Shown here: one piece after another, positions 18,156 to 27,531 of the stretch
Position numbering within the stretch: the stretch's first letter is position 1
How the letters are laid out: the number at the start of each line of letters is the position of its first letter
NCBI RefSeq assembly: GCF_022898935.1
Contig: NZ_JALIRP010000002.1
Span: 248,001-312,000, forward strand
DNA length: 64,000 bases
Direction: 5' to 3'
From: Paenibacillus mangrovi
GTDB lineage: Bacteria > Bacillota > Bacilli > Paenibacillales > Paenibacillaceae
Translations under genes and position numbers: made by a program
The notes under the pieces: model-generated
Told to the model about the DNA's origin: nothing
Databases searched by the model: none
The model's input: the letters and a program-made list of their open reading frames with translations, nothing else

Positions 18156-18983
18156 TCAAGGATGGAATTTTACGTCATTTACCAACGTTTCCTTCTCCTC
18201 CTGTTGATGTTGATTCAGATAGAGAATTTCACTTTCCGAGGAGAGATTGACAGGAAACCCCGATTTTTTGTCCACCGTCAAGTAGTAAACCATTTTCACC
18301 TCCGAATGCTCCAGCATTTGATTCATCTGCGCATTACCTTTGTTCCATACATCGGATAGCTGCCGCATTTCTTGCGTGGTAAGGTCCTTTCTCCCAGCAA
18401 CCGTCTGCTGCCGGATTAAGTTCATCTCCTCTCCCAGCTGATCAGACAGCCATTGTTTGGCCGCCTCCGGCGCAAGCTCGATACGCAGCACCTTTGTCCC
18501 TCTCGCAGCCCCTGAAGCCTCTCTTATTTGCTTAGGTAGATAGCTAATGGCATCCAGCTGTGCGAGCGGGTTAAAACGAGCCAGTGAAGAATTGAGCGAC
18601 GTATTGCCTTCACTGAATAAATGCACCCAGTGGCCGTCCTGACGCCGGAAACCGGCCTTAGCCGCATGCATATTATTCGCCTTGGCCGATTTTTCACTCT
18701 TGGCTTCGGCGGCTTGAGTCGGCAGCATGCTCCGGATCGTCAACTTGTCATGCTCGGTCAGACTGCCCTCATAGGCCATGTTTTGTCGAAAGCCCTTTTG
18801 GGACTGGGTACGTACCGCAGCTTCTCCACTGAACGAAAAAGAATCCTTTCCAGCCATCCCAGCAATCGTTTGCTTGAACCACTTCTCCGGACTTTTATGA
18901 TCTTGCAGCAGCCCACAGCCCGTTAAAGAGACACATATCCATAGCAAAGCAGCAATACCAAGGCTTAGGTTCCATTTGCTCAT
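18156..18983 (-). CDS. Lipoprotein of unknown function
   Basis: The 275-residue product starts MSKWNLSLGIAALLWICV and reaches a lipobox LTGC at about residue 20-23, so it should be a diacylglyceryl-anchored lipoprotein. The mature part is rich in Gln, Ser and Lys, with no catalytic motif, and ends in a beta-like segment on VSEKET-type sequence. I do not recognise a family. AGAGGG lies about 10 bases before the ATG; the frame is open to 19082 but that would bury the signal peptide. It lies downstream of the diguanylate cyclase gene with a terminator between. Confidence 0.78.
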   Translation of the reverse strand: MSKWNLSLGIAALLWICVSLTGCGLLQDHKSPEKWFKQTIAGMAGKDSFSFSGEAAVRTQSQKGFRQNMAYEGSLTEHDKLTIRSMLPTQAAEAKSEKSAKANNMHAAKAGFRRQDGHWVHLFSEGNTSLNSSLARFNPLAQLDAISYLPKQIREASGAARGTKVLRIELAPEAAKQWLSDQLGEEMNLIRQQTVAGRKDLTTQEMRQLSDVWNKGNAQMNQMLEHSEVKMVYYLTVDKKSGFPVNLSSESEILYLNQHQQEEKETLVNDVKFHP

Positions 18984-19055
18984 TTTGACAACCCTCTTTA
19001 AACATTTTGCCTTAGGCTTGCCTGCCCTCTGTACAATTATGCAAATCTCTTCCAC

Positions 19056-19096
19056 CAAAAAAAGAGCGCCTGCCTCTAGCACAGGTACGCTCTTTT
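19056..19096 (-). terminator. Terminator overlapping the 3' end of the GGDEF gene
   Basis: On the minus strand AAAAGAGCGTACCTG and CAGGCGCTCTTTT arms with a small bulge, followed by T. Confidence 0.72.
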
Positions 19097-21082
19097 ATCC
19101 GTGATTTCTTCGATTTGAATTTGATTGCGACCGCTGTTTTTAGCTCGGTACAAAGCCATATCGGCCCTGTAAAACAGACTGTCCACGCTGACATTGTCAT
19201 CGATGATACACCATTCGGCGATTCCACTGGATACGGTCACTTCAGGATCGGTTTCCTGCGCCACCCGGGTACGGATGACCTCGGCTACCTTCATTGCCTG
19301 ATGAACCCCCATTTGCGGCAGATATACGGCGAGTTCCTCTCCACCCCAGCGAGCAGGAATATCCACCGGTCTGATGGAGGTTTTGACGATCTCGCTGACT
19401 TGCTTCAGAATTTTGTCTCCCTTTTGATGACCGTATGTATCATTCACCTGCTTGAACTGATCAATATCTACAACAATCAAGGAGCCGCAAAAATCATTCG
19501 TTTGATAATCCTGAATCGCTTCATCCAGGTAATGGCGGGCATACATGTCCGTCAGCATATCCCGGCTCGCCATTCGGCGAAGCTCAGCATGCAGAAGAGC
19601 GTTGCTCACCGACAGCCCGATATGACTCGCCAGCGTTTGCAGCAACCGGTAATTATCATAAGAGAAGAAATGCGGGCTGCGGTGTGTCAGCAGAATCGCC
19701 CCCATCACCGTACCGTTAACGGTCAGCGGGGTAGCAATCAGCGACTGCGATCCGGTAACTTCCATCAGCTTGGAGGAGACCTTGGTGTTCAAGTGGTAAT
19801 CAGACAAAATGACTGGTTCCTTCTTCTCAAGCACAAGTCCGCCAAATCCGTAATCCTTGTTAAAAATATCCTTGGACAGCGATGGTTCATTGCAGGATAC
19901 GACTTCCAGAACGTTACGCTCTTCATTAAATTGAAGGAAGCAGCAGTAATCCGCATTGAAAATGTTCAGCAGCTCCTCGCTCGCAAACTGGTAGATGTCC
20001 GCAAGCTGTAGACTCTGGTTCAACCGCTGCGTCAATTCATTGATGAGACGAAGCTCATGAATCAGCAAATTCGACTGCTCATACAGCTTGGCATTCTCAA
20101 AGGCATTTCCGGCAGTGTCAATCACCATCGTGATCAACTGTAAATCCAGGTCTTCCTGGAAATCACGCGTCATTTTCAAATGAAACACGCCGTATATCCC
20201 TTGCTTGCCTCCGAGCGGAATGCTGATCTCCACCATATCCTCTTCGCCAGCTTCCTTGCAGTCCTGAATGATAAGCCGCCCGTCCATAAAGGCCCGTACG
20301 CAGATGTCCTCCCCCCATGGATGGAACACGAGCGTCTTGACCTTGGGATTGCTGTACTGATGATCCTGGGACATAAGAAGGCTGAGCTGAATGGACGGAT
20401 ACAGTACGGCAATGCTGTCGATTACCTCCGTGAGAACTGTATCCACATCGATCTGGTCATGCATTCGCTGCATAATTTGAAAAAGAATCGAACGTCTGCT
20501 GGCTTCCCGTTCGGCATTCTTTTGAATTTTCATTACATCAGATACAAATATGTACTCATAATGTCTGAAAAAACAGGAATGATAATGCAGTGCCGTCGCT
20601 TCCACGGCGTCGAGCCCAGAGCTTTCGGAGATATGCCTCGGAAGCACGCAGGCTAGCACAGATATCACCAACTGCCCGCTCCGCGACAGAATCGGAACCA
20701 CGCACAAAACCTGTCCCTTATACATTGGAAAATCCTCATGCTCAATCACGTCATAAACGAGCTCATGGGACAGTAAACAATGTTGCAGCAGCCCCGCATG
20801 CGGTCCTTCCAGCAATGAATATACCGTTTCCTCGCCAGAGGCATAAGCTCCCTCATAATCAATGACTGCCCATAAAGAATGCTTCGAGAGAGGCAGCGAG
20901 CCGGTTTCCTTCCGCCAATCCTCGAAGGATTGCTGAATAACCTCACGGATATAGGACAGATCGTACTCAGTAATGTCCATCTCCTTCAGCCACAAATCAG
21001 AAGACTCGATGGGAGACGCCACTTCAATATTTGTCTGAAATAGACTTTGATGTCTGGAAAAATCCTGATGATGTTCTGACAT
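19076..21082 (-). CDS. Diguanylate cyclase with GAF-type sensor domain
   Basis: The 668-residue protein has no signal peptide or membrane helix. A long N-terminal region (about 1-320, one or two GAF-like folds) precedes a clear GAF domain (about 345-490) and a C-terminal GGDEF domain (about 505-665). The active-site motif is GGEEL (580-584), and RPVD (571-574) sits five residues before it, the exact position of the RxxD product-inhibition I-site. It should make cyclic di-GMP from GTP and be feedback-inhibited. The GAF ligand is unknown. AAGGAG lies 8 bases before the ATG. It is divergent from rpsD. Confidence 0.87.
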   Translation of the reverse strand: MSEHHQDFSRHQSLFQTNIEVASPIESSDLWLKEMDITEYDLSYIREVIQQSFEDWRKETGSLPLSKHSLWAVIDYEGAYASGEETVYSLLEGPHAGLLQHCLLSHELVYDVIEHEDFPMYKGQVLCVVPILSRSGQLVISVLACVLPRHISESSGLDAVEATALHYHSCFFRHYEYIFVSDVMKIQKNAEREASRRSILFQIMQRMHDQIDVDTVLTEVIDSIAVLYPSIQLSLLMSQDHQYSNPKVKTLVFHPWGEDICVRAFMDGRLIIQDCKEAGEEDMVEISIPLGGKQGIYGVFHLKMTRDFQEDLDLQLITMVIDTAGNAFENAKLYEQSNLLIHELRLINELTQRLNQSLQLADIYQFASEELLNIFNADYCCFLQFNEERNVLEVVSCNEPSLSKDIFNKDYGFGGLVLEKKEPVILSDYHLNTKVSSKLMEVTGSQSLIATPLTVNGTVMGAILLTHRSPHFFSYDNYRLLQTLASHIGLSVSNALLHAELRRMASRDMLTDMYARHYLDEAIQDYQTNDFCGSLIVVDIDQFKQVNDTYGHQKGDKILKQVSEIVKTSIRPVDIPARWGGEELAVYLPQMGVHQAMKVAEVIRTRVAQETDPEVTVSSGIAEWCIIDDNVSVDSLFYRADMALYRAKNSGRNQIQIEEITDKRAYLC

Positions 21083-21357
21083 AGCAGGCGCTCCTTTTCA
21101 CCGTGTTAAAAGGTGACTTGCACGGCACTGTTCACTCGGAATATAATTCAAAATCATTGAAGCCGTAGGCAGACTTTAGACTCATATATATGATACCTCA
21201 TTTGCGCATTCAAATGAGGGTAACTTCATTAGTTTTATATAATCTTATTCTACTCTCTTCAAACTAATTTTGCATCAATATTTCAGAGATCCGCCCTACT
21301 TTTTTAGGACCAAAGCCCTATCGACAAATTTAGACGTTTCTCGATATTTCTCAGGAC
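21083..21357. other. Intergenic region with a second plus-strand promoter and an inverted repeat
   Basis: On the plus strand TTGCAC (21118-21123), 18 bp, TATAAT (21142-21147) forms a good promoter with no gene for 440 bp. Downstream CCTCATTTG-N6-CAAATGAGG (about 21196-21219) is a 9-bp inverted repeat without a T-run. The region could hold an additional rpsD promoter or a short RNA; neither is shown. Confidence 0.5.
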
Positions 21358-21387
21358 TTGACTTACGCCTTACCTTTCGTATAGAAT
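21358..21387 (+). promoter_or_regulatory. rpsD promoter
   Basis: TTGACT (21358-21363), 18 bp, TAGAAT (21382-21387). This is the nearer of two promoters reading into rpsD and predicts a leader of about 190 nt. Confidence 0.75.
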
Positions 21388-21393
21388 ATATTG

Positions 21394-21586
21394 ATGAAAA
21401 AGACTGTTAAACAGTCTGAAATTTGGGCGTAACGTTGTGTCACCCTCACGTGGTTTGTTACTGATTGAACAGCGGCTGAACTTTTCAATCAGGTGCCTTG
21501 CCGATAAGGCTAGCACAATTAACTTACCCGGCGCAAATAGAGCCCTACTTCTAAAATTATTTGAAAATAAAGGAGTCTACTATAAC
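21394..21586 (+). promoter_or_regulatory. Structured rpsD leader, probable S4 autoregulatory site
   Basis: The leader contains AGACTGT-TAA-ACAGTCT at 21401-21417, a 9-bp stem CTGATTGAA/TTCAATCAG at 21461-21469 and 21484-21492, and a GTGC...GCAC hairpin directly after it. Ribosomal protein S4 represses its own mRNA through a structured leader in Bacillus; this RNA is in the right place and of the right length, but I cannot confirm the pseudoknot. Confidence 0.55.
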
Positions 21587-22186
21587 ATGGCACGTTACAC
21601 TGGTCCTAAATTTAAATTGAGCCGCCGTCTGGGCATCTCCCTGAGCGGTACTGGCAAAGAATTGAAGCGTCCTTTTCCTCCTGGACAACACGGTCCTAAC
21701 CAACGGAGAAAAGTGAGCAACTACGGTATGCAGCTCGCTGAAAAGCAAAAACTGCGTCACATGTACGGTTTGGGTGAAAAGCAGTTCAGCACCCTCTTCC
21801 ACAGAGCACAAAAAATGCAAGGTATCGCTGGTGAGAACTTCATGTTCCTGCTGGAAAGCCGCCTGGACAACCTCGTTTACCGTCTTGGCTTCGCTAACTC
21901 CCGTGCAGGCGCACGTCAGCTGGTATCCCACGGTCATATCACTGTAAACGGCAAAAAGGTTAACGTTGCTTCTTACATGGTAAACACCGGGGACGTTATC
22001 AGCCTTCGTGAAAGAAGCCGCGGTATGTCTTCCATTAAAGAAGCTTTGGAAAACCGCAGCCATCTTGCAGGCTACCTCGAGTACAACGATGCAGCTATGG
22101 AAGGCAAATTCATCCGTTTTCCTGAGCGCGCTGAGCTTTCCCAAGACATCGACGAAAAACAAATCGTCGAATTCTACAACCGTTAA
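21587..22186 (+). CDS. rpsD: 30S ribosomal protein S4
   Basis: The 199-residue protein is unmistakable S4: [20 protein letters not shown] at the N-terminus, the S4 RNA-binding domain with [27 protein letters not shown] (about 93-119) and [11 protein letters not shown] after it. S4 nucleates 16S rRNA assembly and proof-reads decoding. There are no zinc-binding cysteines, so it is the C-minus type. AAAGGAG lies 11 bases before the ATG. The open frame extends 150 bp upstream through the leader but is not translated there. As in Bacillus, rpsD stands outside the large ribosomal operons. Confidence 0.98.
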   Translation: MARYTGPKFKLSRRLGISLSGTGKELKRPFPPGQHGPNQRRKVSNYGMQLAEKQKLRHMYGLGEKQFSTLFHRAQKMQGIAGENFMFLLESRLDNLVYRLGFANSRAGARQLVSHGHITVNGKKVNVASYMVNTGDVISLRERSRGMSSIKEALENRSHLAGYLEYNDAAMEGKFIRFPERAELSQDIDEKQIVEFYNR

Positions 22187-22201
22187 TCATTGCTTTGAAC
22201 T

Positions 22202-22230
22202 AATCCCGGAGCCTTTGGCTTCGGGATTTT
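22202..22230 (+). terminator. rpsD terminator
   Basis: AATCCCGGAGCC-TTTG-GGCTTCGGGATT-type stem followed by TTTT. Confidence 0.85.
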
Positions 22231-22253
22231 CGCCGTTTAAGGACGGGTCACGT

Positions 22254-22287
22254 AAAAAAGAAGAGGTCTATCCCCTCTTCTTTTTTT
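22254..22287. terminator. Second, bidirectional terminator after rpsD
   Basis: AAAGAAGAGG and CCTCTTCTTT arms, A-run on the left and T-run on the right. It also sits just 3' of the minus-strand coding remnant at 22297-22386. Confidence 0.88.
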
Positions 22288-22296
22288 AATTCATCA

Positions 22297-22386
22297 TCGA
22301 TCCAGCCTGATTTTCCCATGCTTCCGTTTACCGGACTGGATTACATCCCCGTTACGCAGCGCGACTTCCGCGTTGATATCACCCAG
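22297..22386 (-). pseudogene. Possible 3' remnant of a degraded gene
   Basis: On the minus strand a 30-codon frame with no start codon reads LGDINAEVALRNG and continues to KIRLDR, followed by two TGA stops and the terminator at 22254. It is preceded at once by an in-frame TAG. The composition looks protein-like and the terminator is correctly placed, which suggests the tail of a decayed or frameshifted gene. I do not recognise the parent family, and chance cannot be excluded for so short a frame. Confidence 0.3.
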
Positions 22387-22446
22387 CTATGTCAAATATC
22401 CTAAAAAAAAGCCCTCATTCGTTCCCTGCATTCAAAATCCGCAAAT

Positions 22447-22457
22447 TATGCTATAAT
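22447..22457 (+). promoter_or_regulatory. Extended -10 promoter for the PBP gene
   Basis: ATGC then TATAAT at 22452-22457 gives an extended -10 element 30 bp before the start codon; the -35 match is weak. Confidence 0.55.
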
Positions 22458-22486
22458 AGTTCCGTTAAAAGGAGGAACGCACGCGA

Positions 22487-25400
22487 ATGGTTGAAAATAA
22501 CAATCAAAAACCTGATAAACAGACTGCTCCGAGGCGTAAACGGTCCTACGCCCGGACAACGGGTCTTGTTTTTCTCTGGCTTTTTGTCTTTGGTCTTATG
22601 GGAGCCTTGTTCGCCGGGGGTGCCGTTATGGGCTACGTCACTGCCGTAGTGAAGGATGATCCCGTCCGCTCAAGAGCTCTAATAGACCAAAAAATGAGTG
22701 AAAACTCTATCACCAGCTTTGCGTATTTTCGCGATCAAACTACGCCTATCGGCCAGATCCGTACGGACGAAGACAGACGTCCTGTAGAATACGAGCAGAT
22801 TCCCCAAATAGTCATCGATGCGGTTGTTTCAATAGAAGACAACAACTTTTTCAATCATAAGGGTGTGGATTTGAAAGGCACCATGCGTGCCGTCAAGCAA
22901 AAGCTGTTTCATGAATCTATTCAAACGGGTGGCAGTACGCTGACTCAACAGTTGTCCAGACGGGTCTTTCTGAGTCTAGACAAGACCGATGACCGCAAGA
23001 TCAAAGAGATCCTGCTTTCACTCCGGCTCGAACGGTTCATGACAAAGGAAGAAATTATGACCGCCTATCTGAATAAGGTTCCTTTCGGAAAAGGCTCAAG
23101 CGGTTACAACTTATATGGGATTAAAGCGGCAGCAAAAGGCATCTTTAATGTAAACGATTTAAGCAAGCTTAATATCGCCGAGGCAGCCTATCTTGCCGGC
23201 CTTCCCCAGCTTCCAACCAAATACTCCGCCTTCAATTCCAAAGGCGAATTCAACCCGGACGCCTTCAAACGCGCCTTGGACCGCCAGCATCTCGTGTTGC
23301 GGCGTATGCTGGAAGAGAATAAAATTACGGAAGCAGAGTACAAGGAGGCCATGGCCTTTGACATCCGTAAAGCTCTGGCACCGCGTATGGATAAGGCGTA
23401 CGCGACCTACCCATACCTGATGATGGAGACCGAGCGTCAGGCTTCGGAAATACTTATGCAGCTGAATCTCAAGGAAGCAGGAGCCAATCAAAAGGATCAG
23501 AACGAAGACAACAGCGATCTGCTTGAAGCAGCTAATCAGCAGCTCCGAACCGGCGGCTATCGCGTGTATACCACCATCGATAAGCGTGTGTACAATTCCA
23601 TGCACAAGATTGGTGAAAACAAAGATAACTTCGGTCCGGATAGTGAAACCAAAGGACCTGAGCAGACCGCTGCCATGATGATCGACAATAATACCGGCGC
23701 GATCCTGGGGATGCTTGAAGGCCGCGATTTCAAGAAAGAGCAGATGAACTATGCTACGCAGATGATCCGGCAGCCAGGCTCCACTATGAAACCGATTGCG
23801 GCGTATCTGCCCGCGATTGAATCCGGTGCCATTCAGCCTGCAAGCGTTCTGGACGATGCTCCGATTATTTTGAAGGACGGTGGCAAGGGTTACCATATCC
23901 CTAAAAACTCGACCTCTGGCTACAGCGGTTTGATGACGGCTCGTACCGCGCTCAACAAATCGGTCAATACCGTCGCACTGAAGCTTTTCAATAATGTGGT
24001 TGGTATCGATAACGCCTGGGCCTTCTCACAGAAGCTTGGGATTAGTACCATTCAAAAAGAGGATTACTCGGCTCAGACGGGCGTTCTGGGCGGTCTGAAA
24101 TACGGTGTAACCGTTGAGGAACTGACCAATGCATACAGTTCCATTGCGAACCAGGGCACCTTTAATGACGCCTATATGATCGAAAAAATTGTGGATTCGA
24201 ACGGCAACATCGTGTACCAGCATGAAGCCAAACCAGTACAGGCGTACTCCAAGCAAACGGCTTATCTGATGACGGATATGCTGCGTACGGTGATTACGGA
24301 CGGCACAGGCAGTACAGTTCGGAATAATTACAAGCACTTCAAAGCTGTACCGATTGTCGGGAAAACCGGATCCACCCAGAACTACGCAGACGTATGGTTT
24401 ATGGGCTACTCGCCAGATGTTACGCTCGGTGTGTGGGTGGGCTACAAGGAGCCAAAATACACCCTGGAAACGAAGGCGGCCAAGAAGCGTGCCCAGTCCA
24501 TCTGGACACTCATCATGAATGAAGCTGTCGAGAAAGAACCTGATTTATTCAAAACGCCTAAGTTCGAGAAACCGGATGGAATTGTATCCAAGACGGTCTC
24601 AGCATACAGCGGCAAGCTCCCTACATCACTAACGGATAAGTATGTTACTGATCTCTTTAATATTAAATATGTTCCTAAAGACAGTGATGACGGAATTGCA
24701 CAAGCCAAGTATATTACGTATAACGGCGTCAATTATATTCCGAAGGATGGAACGCCTGATGATATGCTGAAGGAAAAGGTTGTCGTCAAGCGGGAAAAGC
24801 CGATTCCAGACCTGATCAAAGAGCTTGAAGCAGCCTTCGCTAAAATGAGCGGTGGGCATGAGCCGTTATCCTACTATATACCACGTGATGCGGCTGAGGA
24901 TATCCCGACCGAGATTGACCCGCGTGTCGATGACGGAAGTGCACCTTCGGCTCCTGGCAACGTCAGAATGTCTTTGAACGGCAGCAAGGCGAGCATTACA
25001 TTCAATCCGTCTAGTCAATCCGATGTTGTCGGCTACCGGCTGTACCGCTCCCAAAATGGCGGTGCATTCCAAAAGACAGGAAGCGCCGTTCTTACAGGCG
25101 GTCCATATGCCTTTACCAGTGCAGCCAATGCAGGCACAAGCTTCTATATCACGGCCGTCGATGTCGCAGGCAAAGAATCTGTACCAAGCATAACGGTCAA
25201 CAGCCTCGGCGTGGGAATCATGGATGTGCCTAGTGAACCGGTGGACCCAGGCACTCCAGGAGACGTCGTCGACCCAGGCACCGGCCTTCCGGACACTCCA
25301 GATGTAACGGATCCACCGGGGCAAGGTCCCGCATCTGCTCCTTCCGCTCCGACTGGACTGCAGATCGCGCCATCGGATAACGGAATCACGTTCCAGTGGA

Positions 25401-25609
25401 ACCCGTCACATGCAGACGAAATGGTGACTGAATATAACATTTCTTACAGTGAAAATCCTGGCGGTCCCTATAATACTATCGGTACCAGCCATGAACCCAG
25501 CTTCAAATATACCACGTCTACAGCAATCAAAGGCTACTTCCGGGTGATGGCCGTCAATGCGAAGGGTGAATCGCAGCCTTCACCAGCTGCGTTTTTCGAG
25601 AAAAAGTAA
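22487..25609 (+). CDS. Class A penicillin-binding protein (PBP1A type) with C-terminal FN3 modules
   Basis: The 1040-residue enzyme is bifunctional. A basic cytoplasmic tail and one membrane helix (26-50) precede the GT51 transglycosylase domain with catalytic Glu117 in EDNNFFNHKG, then the transpeptidase domain with STMK (Ser432), SVN (492-494) and KTG (626-628). After about residue 820 there are two fibronectin type III-like modules, separated by a Pro/Gly/Asp-rich linker (about 905-950). It polymerises and cross-links peptidoglycan outside the membrane. FN3 modules probably place the enzyme in the wall or bind partners; this is inference. AAGGAGG precedes the ATG by about 10 bases. Confidence 0.92.
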   Translation: MVENNNQKPDKQTAPRRKRSYARTTGLVFLWLFVFGLMGALFAGGAVMGYVTAVVKDDPVRSRALIDQKMSENSITSFAYFRDQTTPIGQIRTDEDRRPVEYEQIPQIVIDAVVSIEDNNFFNHKGVDLKGTMRAVKQKLFHESIQTGGSTLTQQLSRRVFLSLDKTDDRKIKEILLSLRLERFMTKEEIMTAYLNKVPFGKGSSGYNLYGIKAAAKGIFNVNDLSKLNIAEAAYLAGLPQLPTKYSAFNSKGEFNPDAFKRALDRQHLVLRRMLEENKITEAEYKEAMAFDIRKALAPRMDKAYATYPYLMMETERQASEILMQLNLKEAGANQKDQNEDNSDLLEAANQQLRTGGYRVYTTIDKRVYNSMHKIGENKDNFGPDSETKGPEQTAAMMIDNNTGAILGMLEGRDFKKEQMNYATQMIRQPGSTMKPIAAYLPAIESGAIQPASVLDDAPIILKDGGKGYHIPKNSTSGYSGLMTARTALNKSVNTVALKLFNNVVGIDNAWAFSQKLGISTIQKEDYSAQTGVLGGLKYGVTVEELTNAYSSIANQGTFNDAYMIEKIVDSNGNIVYQHEAKPVQAYSKQTAYLMTDMLRTVITDGTGSTVRNNYKHFKAVPIVGKTGSTQNYADVWFMGYSPDVTLGVWVGYKEPKYTLETKAAKKRAQSIWTLIMNEAVEKEPDLFKTPKFEKPDGIVSKTVSAYSGKLPTSLTDKYVTDLFNIKYVPKDSDDGIAQAKYITYNGVNYIPKDGTPDDMLKEKVVVKREKPIPDLIKELEAAFAKMSGGHEPLSYYIPRDAAEDIPTEIDPRVDDGSAPSAPGNVRMSLNGSKASITFNPSSQSDVVGYRLYRSQNGGAFQKTGSAVLTGGPYAFTSAANAGTSFYITAVDVAGKESVPSITVNSLGVGIMDVPSEPVDPGTPGDVVDPGTGLPDTPDVTDPPGQGPASAPSAPTGLQIAPSDNGITFQWNPSHADEMVTEYNISYSENPGGPYNTIGTSHEPSFKYTTSTAIKGYFRVMAVNAKGESQPSPAAFFEKK

Positions 25610-25626
25610 ATCGCAATGGACTTGAT

Positions 25627-25670
25627 GGAGACTATCCTGCTTATCACAGCAGGATAGTCTCCTTTTTTTT
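25627..25670 (+). terminator. Strong terminator after the PBP gene
   Basis: Perfect 14-bp stem GGAGACTATCCTGC with its complement, 8-base loop, then eight T. Confidence 0.95.
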
Positions 25671-25711
25671 ATAACCATTCACTTGATCATTGAATACGGC
25701 GTCATAATCTT

Positions 25712-25752
25712 AAAAAAAGGAAGCACCGGATTAAAAGATCCGGTGCTTCCTT
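25712..25752 (-). terminator. acsA terminator
   Basis: AAGGAAGCACCGGAT and ATCCGGTGCTTCCTT arms around a short loop, followed on the minus strand by seven T. Confidence 0.92.
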
Positions 25753-25773
25753 GAAAGGATACTGCATTCAATA

Positions 25774-27498
25774 TTAATCTTCGATCGTGGACAGATCGCC
25801 CGTTGGGAGATTGAGCTCCCATGCTTTGAGTACCCGGCGCATAATTTTGCCGGATCTCGTCTTCGGCAGCTTATCACGGAATTCAATTTCACGCGGCGCT
25901 GCGTGGGCTGAGAGCCCTTCTTTCACGAATTTATAGATTTCGTTCTTCAGCTCTTCAGACTCCTGATAACCTTCACGGAGTGCGATGAACGCTTTGATGA
26001 TTTCACCCCGGGTGGCATCCGGTTTGCCGATAACGCCGGCTTCGGCTACCGCAGGATGCTCAACCAGCTTACTCTCGACTTCGAATGGTCCGATCCGTTC
26101 ACCAGAGGAGTTAATGACATCATCGACCCGGCCCTGGAACCAGAAGTAGCCTTCTTCGTCCATATAAGCCGAGTCGCCGGAGATATACCAGCCTGGAATC
26201 CGGAAGTATTCCTGATACTTGGCAGGGTTGTTCCAGATTTGATTCATCATGGACGGCCATGGTGTCTTAATGGCAAGATTGCCCATCGTGTAAGGCGGAA
26301 CTTCATTGCCGTTATCATCGAGAATCGCCGCCTGTACGCCCGGAATCGGGCGACCCATGGAGCCTGGCTTAATAGCCATGGATGGGTAGTTACAGATCAA
26401 ATGGCCGCCAGTTTCCGTCATCCACCAAGTGTCATGGATACGCTGACCGTATACCTTTTGACCCCAGCGAACCACTTCAGGATTGAGTGGTTCACCTACG
26501 GAGAGTACATGGCGCAGACTGCTCAGATCGAACTGGGAAATGACATCCGAGCCCGCTCCCATCAGCATGCGGAATGCCGTCGGAGCACTGTACCATACTG
26601 TAACTTTATATTTATTAATTGTACCGTACCAGTCCTGCGGACTGAAACGGCCGCCCCGAATGACATTCGTTACACCGTTCAGCCAAGGTGCGAAGATACC
26701 GTATGAAGTACCTGTTACCCAGCCCGGGTCAGCTGTACACCAGTAAATATCATCTTCACGCAGATCCAGTACCATTTTGCCCGTATAATAATGTTGAATC
26801 ATGGCATTCTGTACATGGAATACGCCTTTCGGTTTTCCTGTGGAACCGGAGGTATAATGTATAATTAGTCCGTCATTGCGATCAAGCCATTCGATTTGAA
26901 GATCCGAAGAAGCTTCCTTCATCGCCTTGGCATAGTCAATGATTTGTTCATCTTCTTCCACCTGATCGCCAATAACAATAATATGCTTCAGATCAGGCAA
27001 TTCGTCACGCTTTACACGTCCGAGCAGTTGGCTCGTTGTGACAAGTGCAACAGCACCGCTGTCTTCCAGACGGTCCTTAACGGCTGTTTCCATAAATGCT
27101 TCGAAAAGCGGTCCGACAACAGCTCCCACCTTCAAAATACCCATGAGTGAGAAGTAGAGCTCCGGACTACGAGGCATAAAGATGAACACCCTGTCCCCTT
27201 TGCCGATGCCGTTTTTACGGAGAATGTTGCCGAATTTATCGGACTGCTCTTTCAAATCAGCGAAGGTATAGCTCTCATCACGGGAAGCATCACTGTAAAG
27301 CAGCGCATTCTTGTCACCACGGCCTTCCGCCACGTGTCGGTCGATGGCTTCATACGCCATATTCACATTACCGGTGGTGTGCCAGCTAAAATGCTTCTCT
27401 ACCTCTTCCCACTGGAACTGCGAGCGAGCTTCTTCATAATCGCCCAGGTTGGACGCATTCGCAACGCTTGGTAAAATTTCATTTTGATTTTGATCCAT
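25774..27498 (-). CDS. acsA: Acetyl-CoA synthetase
   Basis: The 574-residue adenylate-forming enzyme converts acetate, ATP and CoA to acetyl-CoA. It shows the P-loop YTSGSTGKPKG, WWMTETGGH, the hinge region YISGDSAYMDEEGYFWFQGR and the C-terminal catalytic Lys551 in TRSGKIMRR, the residue acetylated by AcuA in Bacillus. Length agrees with the 572-residue Bacillus enzyme. The ATG at 27498 has GGGAGG 8-9 bases upstream; the longer frame to 27525 lacks a site. It is divergent from acuA, with a cre-like site between, so carbon-catabolite repression plus acetylation control are expected. Confidence 0.93.
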   Translation of the reverse strand: MDQNQNEILPSVANASNLGDYEEARSQFQWEEVEKHFSWHTTGNVNMAYEAIDRHVAEGRGDKNALLYSDASRDESYTFADLKEQSDKFGNILRKNGIGKGDRVFIFMPRSPELYFSLMGILKVGAVVGPLFEAFMETAVKDRLEDSGAVALVTTSQLLGRVKRDELPDLKHIIVIGDQVEEDEQIIDYAKAMKEASSDLQIEWLDRNDGLIIHYTSGSTGKPKGVFHVQNAMIQHYYTGKMVLDLREDDIYWCTADPGWVTGTSYGIFAPWLNGVTNVIRGGRFSPQDWYGTINKYKVTVWYSAPTAFRMLMGAGSDVISQFDLSSLRHVLSVGEPLNPEVVRWGQKVYGQRIHDTWWMTETGGHLICNYPSMAIKPGSMGRPIPGVQAAILDDNGNEVPPYTMGNLAIKTPWPSMMNQIWNNPAKYQEYFRIPGWYISGDSAYMDEEGYFWFQGRVDDVINSSGERIGPFEVESKLVEHPAVAEAGVIGKPDATRGEIIKAFIALREGYQESEELKNEIYKFVKEGLSAHAAPREIEFRDKLPKTRSGKIMRRVLKAWELNLPTGDLSTIED

Positions 27499-27531
27499 AA
27501 TTTCATCCTCCCTCTGTTCTCCCAAATGATA

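Noticed and set aside
18135..18163. Hairpin ATCCT-TG-AGGAT after the lipoprotein gene
   Set aside because: The stem is only five base pairs with an interrupted T-run, too weak to call a terminator.
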